Positions 58,190-64,000 of a stretch of DNA of 64,000 bases are shown piece by piece (the stretch's first letter is position 1; each line of letters opens with the position of its first letter). The stretch comes from Orychophragmus violaceus (Eukaryota > Streptophyta > Magnoliopsida > Brassicales > Brassicaceae), in NCBI GenBank assembly GCA_030180135.1, contig CM058239.1:110269318-110333317 (forward strand), read 5' to 3'. A program made the position numbers and the translations under genes. A model generated the notes under the pieces. It had not been told where the DNA came from. It searched no databases and saw nothing but the letters and a program-made list of their open reading frames with translations.

Positions 58190-60095
58190 GCGCGTCTCGA
58201 GCACGCGCCCCCAATCTTCTCTCCCAAAGGCGAAAGCACAAACCTAAATCCTCGACGAAAGTTTCTCGGCGGCTCTGCTTGTCCTCGCCGTCGTCGCTGC
58301 TACGCCGTCTCCGGTGTAGCATCTCCTCTCCGGCGTTAGCCATCGTTGTCTTCTCCATTTAGTTTCCTCCTTCATCTCCATGGATTCACCAACTCCCGTG
58401 ATATCAACTACGTCAGTTACGACGGCATCTAAAACCAACGACATTTCTGTTCCTCCGCCTGTGTTCACTCCTTCGCTTGGTTCTTGGGCAAAGCCGCTGA
58501 AGCTAATACCGGAGATTGATAAGATTGACCAAACTCCTCCTTCACGTGAAATTTCAAAGAAAGGAAAATTAGAATGTATTCCTCCTGCTCTAAAACCGGA
58601 TGGACAGTTGAGATTTCCATGGGCTGCAAAGATGGACTCCTCCATTCGGAATCTTCATCGGACCACAAATCCGAGCTATATGGAAGATGGTACCCCTAAA
58701 GTCCATATTCCTAACCATGTGTTACTGCAAGGAATCGAAAATAAAAAGCAGTATGTCATCGGTCAGTTCTACCGTTGCCGTACTCCATCTGGGGGTCACA
58801 TTCACGCAATGGCAAATCGCATTTGGGGGAAAAATGCAAAATTTTCTCTCGTAAACTTAGTGAGTTCTCTTATCTTTTTCATATCCCGGACGCTTCAACT
58901 AGAAGTTGGGTACTTGACTGTGGGTTATGGAATATAGATGAATGTATCATGTTTGTTGCTCCTTGGACTCCTGATGCCACTCTAGCTCTTCCTGAAATTT
59001 CATTAGTTCCTGTTTGGGTTACATTGAAAAACATTCCTAGTCGTTGCTACTCGCATGTTGGTATTAGCTGGATAGCTTCAGGCTTAGGTGAACCCATGCT
59101 AACGAATAAACCATGGTTAGATCCTTCATTAATGGGTGAAGCAAAACTTATGGTTGAGATTGAATTGGAAAAGGGTTTTCCAGAGAGGATTTTGGCTGAA
59201 GATAAGAGAGGTCATGTTTCTTGGGTGGATTTTGAGTACTCTTGGCTACCAAACAAATGCAAAAAATGTAGCCAGCTAGGACACAAGGAATCTAGATGTT
59301 TCTTACAAAGTCCAGCTACACCAAATTCTGTTGTTGCTGCAGTGGTTCAAGTTGATGATACTGCTGCAAAGGAGGTCTTTGCTAGTGTTGTTGCTACTAG
59401 CGAGATTCCTCATGCAGTAGTTGTCGATGTTGTTGCTACTTCTGTTGTATTGGATGCTCCTGTTGTAGACGTCACTTCGCCTTCTGCTTATCAGATTGAT
59501 GAGCCTCAAATATCAACAACTAAAACATGTATTGAGGTGGAAAAAACACTTCCAACAATCACTAGTTCAGAACCTCTGGCCTTATGCAAGGCTCCTATTG
59601 TAGAGAATGCTTCTTCTACTCATGTCATGAGCGATTTGGCTCCCATCACTCCAATGTCACTAGGTCCACCTTCTGATATGGTAAATGTCTCAACTCCTTT
59701 CCCTCAAACAGGTTCAGAGACTGTGCAAGGGATTTTTTGTAGCAATCAATTTGCTGCTTTTGAACCGGAAACTTCTAGATATGAGATAGGTGATGCTTTT
59801 TCTTCTCAGACAAGCCGTGGAAGAAGGCAAATAAAACCTTCCCAAAAAGCACAAGAAATGATGTGGACCACGTTTCGTGGGCGTGGAAATCGCCGTGGAG
59901 GCCGTGGATCATCTCACTAGGATGATATAGGATGATATGAGTGAATTATCTTCTTCCTTTTTATGACTTCTACTTAAGTGTATGTTGTCTATTACTTTTT
60001 CAAATAACTTTCCGAAACTATATGACCACATAGTCATATCCTTGTATTTTCCTTTCAGTATTTCAATAGCAAAACCTTTTTTCAAAAAATAAATT
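58190..60095 (+). mobile_element. ORF1-only LINE inserted in the MLE intron
   Basis: Starts abruptly with GC-rich leader (CGCGTCTCGAGCACGCGCC). It contains one LINE-type ORF1 and ends about 175 bp after it in an A-rich run near 60080-60095. No endonuclease or RT sequence follows. A target duplication was not resolved. Confidence 0.6.
58380..59920 (+). pseudogene. LINE ORF1 protein (DUF4283, CCHC), one frameshift
   Basis: Begins at 58380 (MDSPTPVIST). It reads through a Pro/Ser-rich N-terminus and the start of a DUF4283 domain (GHIHAMANRIWGKNAKF). A single frameshift near 58840 then moves to the frame giving FHIPDASTRSWVLDCGLWNI. A zinc knuckle CX2CX4HX4C (CKKCSQLGHKESRC) lies near 59262-59303. 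The Val/Ala-rich tail ends with an RGRGNRRGGRGS RNA-binding-like stretch at 59920. Distinct from the LINE ORF1 upstream of PLAC8. Confidence 0.75.
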
Positions 60096-61990
60096 TAATT
60101 TTTCTTTTATTTACTTAAACTAATTACTTTGTTTCCTTCTTTTATGGATTGTTTGTTCATTTGTTGTTGCTTATTTTTTGTTCTCACGTCAATCTTTTTT
60201 TTTTTTTTGCTCTCTTTCTTATATGCTTAATTATTTTCTTTTGAATTATAAGCATTTATTTTCATAGATTTTAAATCACATTTAGTCATGAGATTTTATA
60301 ATATTGATTGATAAAGAACGTGATGGAATTCTAAGATGCAATATTATAAAAAGAAAATATAACAAGTAGAAAGAGTAAAATGAATCACTGTTGAAATACG
60401 TGATGGAACTCTAAGATGAACTCTTAATTGTGTATGTTTGTCTATTATTTAAAATAATATTATGAAAATATTTTTTTTTTGTTATTACAGAAAATGAAGG
60501 TGGATCTCAAAATGAATCAACTTTGAGAAGAACTTATAAAATTCTTTCAAACAAAGAAAGATGGGAGATTTTCAGTGCTTTGCTAGAGAAAAATGATAAT
60601 GGAAATTTTAAGAAATATACTATACATGAAGTTTCTCGTGAATTATCGGTACCTATACTAACAGTACGAAAGATTTGACAATGAGCGATAGAAACGGCTA
60701 ATGGTGGAGAAGTCGATGTATCTCAAGTTGTTGCTATTCCGTTACACAAACAGACTACTTTGAGGCCGCTTTCCATGGCTACGGGTGTGAGTCTTACAAC
60801 ATGTTATAGGCGTAAAAAAGAAGGGTCTATTCGATGCCATAGCAATAGCATCAAGCCTCACTTAAAGGAAGATAATAAGAAAGGTAGACTCCAATTTTGC
60901 ATATCTATGCTAGATCAAATTACTTTACCTCATGAACCAAAATTTGTTGTTATGTACAATATGGTGCATATCGATGAAAAATGGTTCTATATGACGAAGA
61001 AGGTCGAGAAATATTATCTACATCCGAGTGAAGAAGAGCCACATCGTACATGAAAAAGTAAGAATTTCATCGGAAAGTAATGTTTCTAGCGGCAATGGCT
61101 CGTCCAAGGTTTGATGAGGAAGGAAGAGAGGTATTTTCCGGGAAAATTGGAATATTTCCATTTGTTACTATGGAACAGGCTAAAAGGCGGAGTAAAAACA
61201 GAGATGCTGGAACTTTAGAGCTAAAAGCATCAAGTTCTATCAATAGAAACGACATAAAAGCATGTTTGATTGAAAAAGTTCTTCCGGTAATTCATGAAAA
61301 GTGGCCAAGAGAAGATCGAGGGAAGACTATTTTCATTCAACAAGATAATGCAAAAACACATGTTCCGTGTGAAGATAAAGAGTTTCAAGAAGCAGCATCA
61401 AAAAATGGCTTTGATATTCGTTTGATATGTCAACCACCGAACTTCCCGGATCTAAATATTTTGGAACTCAGGTTTTTAATGCAGTTCAATCGCTACAAAA
61501 TAAAGAATGCCCAAAAACCCTTGAAGATCTTATTCGTGTGGTAGAAGAAGCTTTCCAAAATTATCCCACAAATAAGGTGAACCTTACTTTTTTAACTCTT
61601 CAATCGTGCATGCAAGAGATCATGAAAGTCGGAGGATCAAACAAGTATAAGATACCGCATATGAAGAAAGCTACGTTTGAGAACAATTATCTTCTTCCCA
61701 TACAATTAAGTTGTGATGCTATGTTAGTCCAAAATGTGATGAATACACTAAGCTATTCGGCTTAGTAGATATGCATATGTTTTTTTTATTGTTCTTAAAG
61801 TTATTTTCTTTTTGGTTATTAAAATTAAATTTCAATTTTGGCTTAGAACAAAAAGCATAAAAAAAAGAAATAAATTAACAAAAAGATAACATTTCAACAC
61901 AAAAAATTATCATAATAAACTAAAAAGGCCAAAAAACTAAAAAAAGTTAGGACAATCAATCTTCAGCATATCTATTATCATATCTTCAAT

Positions 61991-62134
61991 TTATTTATCG
62001 GGATGAAGTTCTCCTACATCGTAAAATAACTTGTTCAAATCGAATTTCCTAGTGGTGTAGAGTTGTAACCCCGTTTTCTTCTCTATTGTTTGGACATCGT
62101 TGGATTTGCTTTCTTCATTTTTCTCTTCTTCCAT
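61991..62134 (-). other. Small antisense reading frame in the MLE 3' region
   Basis: A 47-codon frame on the minus strand (MEEEKNEESKSND, then LQLYTTRKFDLNKLFYDVGE). It has normal codon composition in an otherwise AT-rich, non-coding stretch and convergent orientation to the transposase. Could be a captured host fragment or chance. Confidence 0.25.
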
Positions 62135-62477
62135 TTTGATTTTCTGAAAAGAAAAAAATTAGTAGAAAAATCAAAAATCAGAAGAAAAAAAACTTTTAGT
62201 GGAAGAAGGAGAAGAAACAAATGCTTAGATTAAAAAATAAGAAACAATAAACAGAAATTTGGACGTAGGAAGTGGTGTTAGTGGAAGATTTATAGTAACT
62301 TAAATAAATAGTTATTGTTTTAATTAATGAATGTTATCATTATGTTTTTTATGTCTTTGTCTTTTGCATTTATCTATGTATTGTAAAACTAAATTTTATA
62401 TTAAAAAAAAAGAAAATATCAAATAATTTAAAATAATAAAAGGTTCTAAAACATTAACTAAATTGAAACATAGGGAG

Positions 62478-63117
62478 TAACTGCCTTTCCGTTTTCTAGT
62501 CAAAGTGGGTCAACCACAACAAATACACTATTCGAAGAGTTGTCAGAGTTGTCTATAAATTAATTAAACGACTTCTCCACTTATATTTACAAAATTAAAT
62601 GTATTCGCCAAATATGTTAAAAAACTATATTTATTCATATATTATTTATAATTATCATATTTATAAAAAAAATTAACCAAGTTGTAAGACTATCATCAAT
62701 TGTAACATATATAATGAAAAAAAAAAACAGATTTAGAATAATTATCAAGGACTATCTTAGTATGCTTCATATCACCACACAATTAAAGTTTAATTGATAT
62801 ATCTTCATAATAGTAATGGTAAATAATGGAATGTACAAGATCTAAAATTTTATTAGTATATTGTTTTGGAATAGCAGCATGTTTAGTTTGCCTTTTACAA
62901 ATTTAATGACAGAAAATTAGTATTGTTATTGTTTGAAACTAGGATTGGAACCCGCGCGAAATCGTGGAAATTTATTTTGAATAAAAATTATCTAAAATAT
63001 TAGTTATCAAGTTTTATTAAAAATGAATTATTAAATATAAATATTAAACTAAAGTTTGAAGTACTAATTAAAAACATATTCAAATATATTTTTGTTAAAA
63101 CTAACTATAAATGTTAA
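62478..63117. other. Intergenic
   Basis: AT-rich DNA with no gene or delimitable element; a short GGAACCCGCGCGAAATC word near 62946 resembles dispersed Brassicaceae repeat ends. It includes the 3' flank of the RING-H2 gene. Confidence 0.45.
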
Positions 63118-63750
63118 CTAGAAAGGTAACTCAAAATGACAACATGGACATTTGTGACTTGTTTCAAACCATCTAAGAAGACATTCAACATGGAAGACAT
63201 GAATACATGGTATCTTCAGAAGAGTTTCGTCGATAGCAAATTCTTCTTGACAAATCACACATATTTTATGTTCCTCATCTTCATTATTTTTAGCATTCAT
63301 AAATATTACTCTCTCTAAAGAATTAATAGCTTGTGCAGTAGGAGGTCTCGGTATGACATTCCATGAGTGAAAAGAATCTTCAGTTGCTTGTTGTTCCGAC
63401 ATATCTTCGCATGTGACATCACGATAGAGATGCAAGGTTAATGATAGTGTCGTGATCTTTGCAGGTGTGTAGTCATTAGATTTAATGACATCACATGCAA
63501 TAAACATAAGATTCAATAAAGTTATATTTGCCTCTCCAACCTCAATCTCTTCTTCCACCATAGAATGATACAAATCTTGTTTATCAATGGATTTCTCTTC
63601 CAAGATAAAATCGGCACCGATAAAAATAAATGACTTTAATATTGGTATTGTAGCCAATATGTGGTAGAACTTTATAAATACGATAATCATTCCACCACAT
63701 TGATTATCAAAAGGGTTATCAAGACTTAAAGAAGTAATTTCATTGACCAT
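63118..63750 (-). CDS. RING-H2 finger protein (putative E3 ubiquitin ligase)
   Basis: Single-exon frame of 210 aa. The C-terminal RING-H2 finger occupies residues 164-204: CVIC, then CIHVFHVEC and CPCC, i.e. the C3H2C3 spacing with two histidines at the central positions and the conserved Trp (RWF). Before it is the PPTAQAINSLERV linker common in Brassicaceae RING-H2 proteins. The N-terminus (hydrophobic MIIVFIKFYHILATIPIL region) is not a recognised domain. Such proteins recruit E2 enzymes to ubiquitinate substrates; the target is unknown. It belongs to a fast-expanding lineage and has AT-rich flanks, so it could be a poorly expressed copy, though no disabling change is seen. Confidence 0.75.
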   Translation of the reverse strand: MVNEITSLSLDNPFDNQCGGMIIVFIKFYHILATIPILKSFIFIGADFILEEKSIDKQDLYHSMVEEEIEVGEANITLLNLMFIACDVIKSNDYTPAKITTLSLTLHLYRDVTCEDMSEQQATEDSFHSWNVIPRPPTAQAINSLERVIFMNAKNNEDEEHKICVICQEEFAIDETLLKIPCIHVFHVECLLRWFETSHKCPCCHFELPF

Positions 63751-64000
63751 AGTAACTTTATTATCCTAACCTATAAACACAAAATGATGTTAGACTCGTA
63801 TAGAGTTTGGGAGTCAATACTTTTCTCAACAGACAAGATATCAACACCTACTATTAAATATACTGAATAAACTATATTTAAAATTACAAGTAATTGGATT
63901 AGCAATGAAATCAGAAATTTATTATTCGATGCGATAAATTACCTTTAAAGGAGTATTTGCTCTTCCAAAATTTGGATACAGCGAAATTTTCTTATGATGA

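Larger units (their letters stand above)
57996..61765 (+). pseudogene. Mariner-like transposase, two exons, inactivated
   Basis: Exon 1 57996-58170 (ends FQ plus one base, donor GTAAAG). Exon 2 starts at 60491 after TTATTACAG and keeps phase (ENEGGSQNESTLRR). A helix-turn-helix-like region follows. Catalytic positions are visible: HIDEKWFY (60960s), QQDNAKTH (61340s) and PPNFPDLNILE (61430s), the plant DD39D pattern. Inactivating changes: two TGA codons at Trp positions near 60677-60685, TGA at 61051-61053, a one-base loss near 61077 and a frameshift near 61470, after which NAVQSLQNKECPKTLEDLIR continues to 61765. The about 2.3-kb intron is enlarged by a LINE insertion. Confidence 0.8.
57594..62477 (+). 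mobile_element. Mariner-like element (plant MLE) with TA target duplication
   Basis: Left end CTCCCTCTGTTTCAATTTAG (57594) and right end, complement CTCCCTATGTTTCAATTTAG (62477), differ at one of 20 bases and are flanked by TA on both sides (57592-57593, 62478-62479). The CTCCCTC start is the Stowaway-type terminus. The 4,884-bp body contains a spliced DD39D transposase gene, a nested ORF1-only LINE in its intron, and a small minus-strand frame near the right end. Confidence 0.85.

Noticed and set aside
1..64000. tRNA, rRNA or snoRNA genes
   Set aside because: No cloverleaf with A/B boxes or rRNA-like conserved stretch was recognised by eye; a tRNAscan or Rfam search would be decisive.

Overview
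This is a nuclear plant sequence, almost certainly from a Brassicaceae genome (Brassica or a close relative). The evidence is AT-rich intergenic DNA, spliced genes, ATHILA-type and Tat-type Ty3/gypsy elements, and two host genes (CCT-motif, PLAC8) whose Arabidopsis relatives, as I recall, are neighbours in both the At1g63820/30 and At5g41380/90 blocks. About two thirds of the window is transposable element.

Host genes. Four protein genes look intact. (1) A four-exon CCT-motif gene lies at 4745-6079 (minus, 290 aa after splicing). (2) A single-exon BRANCHLESS TRICHOME-like coiled-coil gene lies at 16455-17240 (plus). (3) An eight-exon PLAC8 gene lies at 48251-50137 (plus, 221 aa). (4) A RING-H2 gene lies at 63118-63750 (minus). 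A truncated second PLAC8 copy (exons 1-2 only) lies at 23617-24125.

Layout. 1-4744 is gene-free repeat debris. 6571-15182 holds a 5'-truncated LINE, two poly(A) retroposons with clear target-site duplications (TSDs), small MITEs, a long-TIR foldback element with an internal satellite-like array, and another LINE tail. 17409-23150 is a decayed full-length LINE directly upstream of PLAC8. 24126-46896 is a nested LTR-retrotransposon block. Its base is a Tat-lineage Ty3/gypsy element (minus strand) with a multi-exon antisense gene (aORF, plus strand) between polypurine tract and pol. A second partial Tat internal region follows the right LTR, as if two elements share one LTR. A solo ATHILA-family LTR sits in the Tat integrase, and a recent 7.7-kb ATHILA-like element without pol sits in the second aORF copy. 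52723-57297 is a decayed Ty1/copia element. 57594-62477 is a large mariner-like element (TA TSD) whose transposase intron carries an ORF1-only LINE.

Main structural story. A 1.79-kb stretch (LINE ORF1 start, PLAC8 promoter, exons 1-2 and part of intron 2) occurs on both sides of the LTR block. Copy 1 ends exactly at the Tat LTR inside PLAC8 intron 2. Copy 2 is the empty-site version and continues into the complete PLAC8 gene. The right junction carries a 67-bp inverted templated insertion with 4-bp microhomology. The insertion that split PLAC8 therefore seems to have been bypassed by a template-switch or ectopic repair event that restored an uninterrupted gene downstream.
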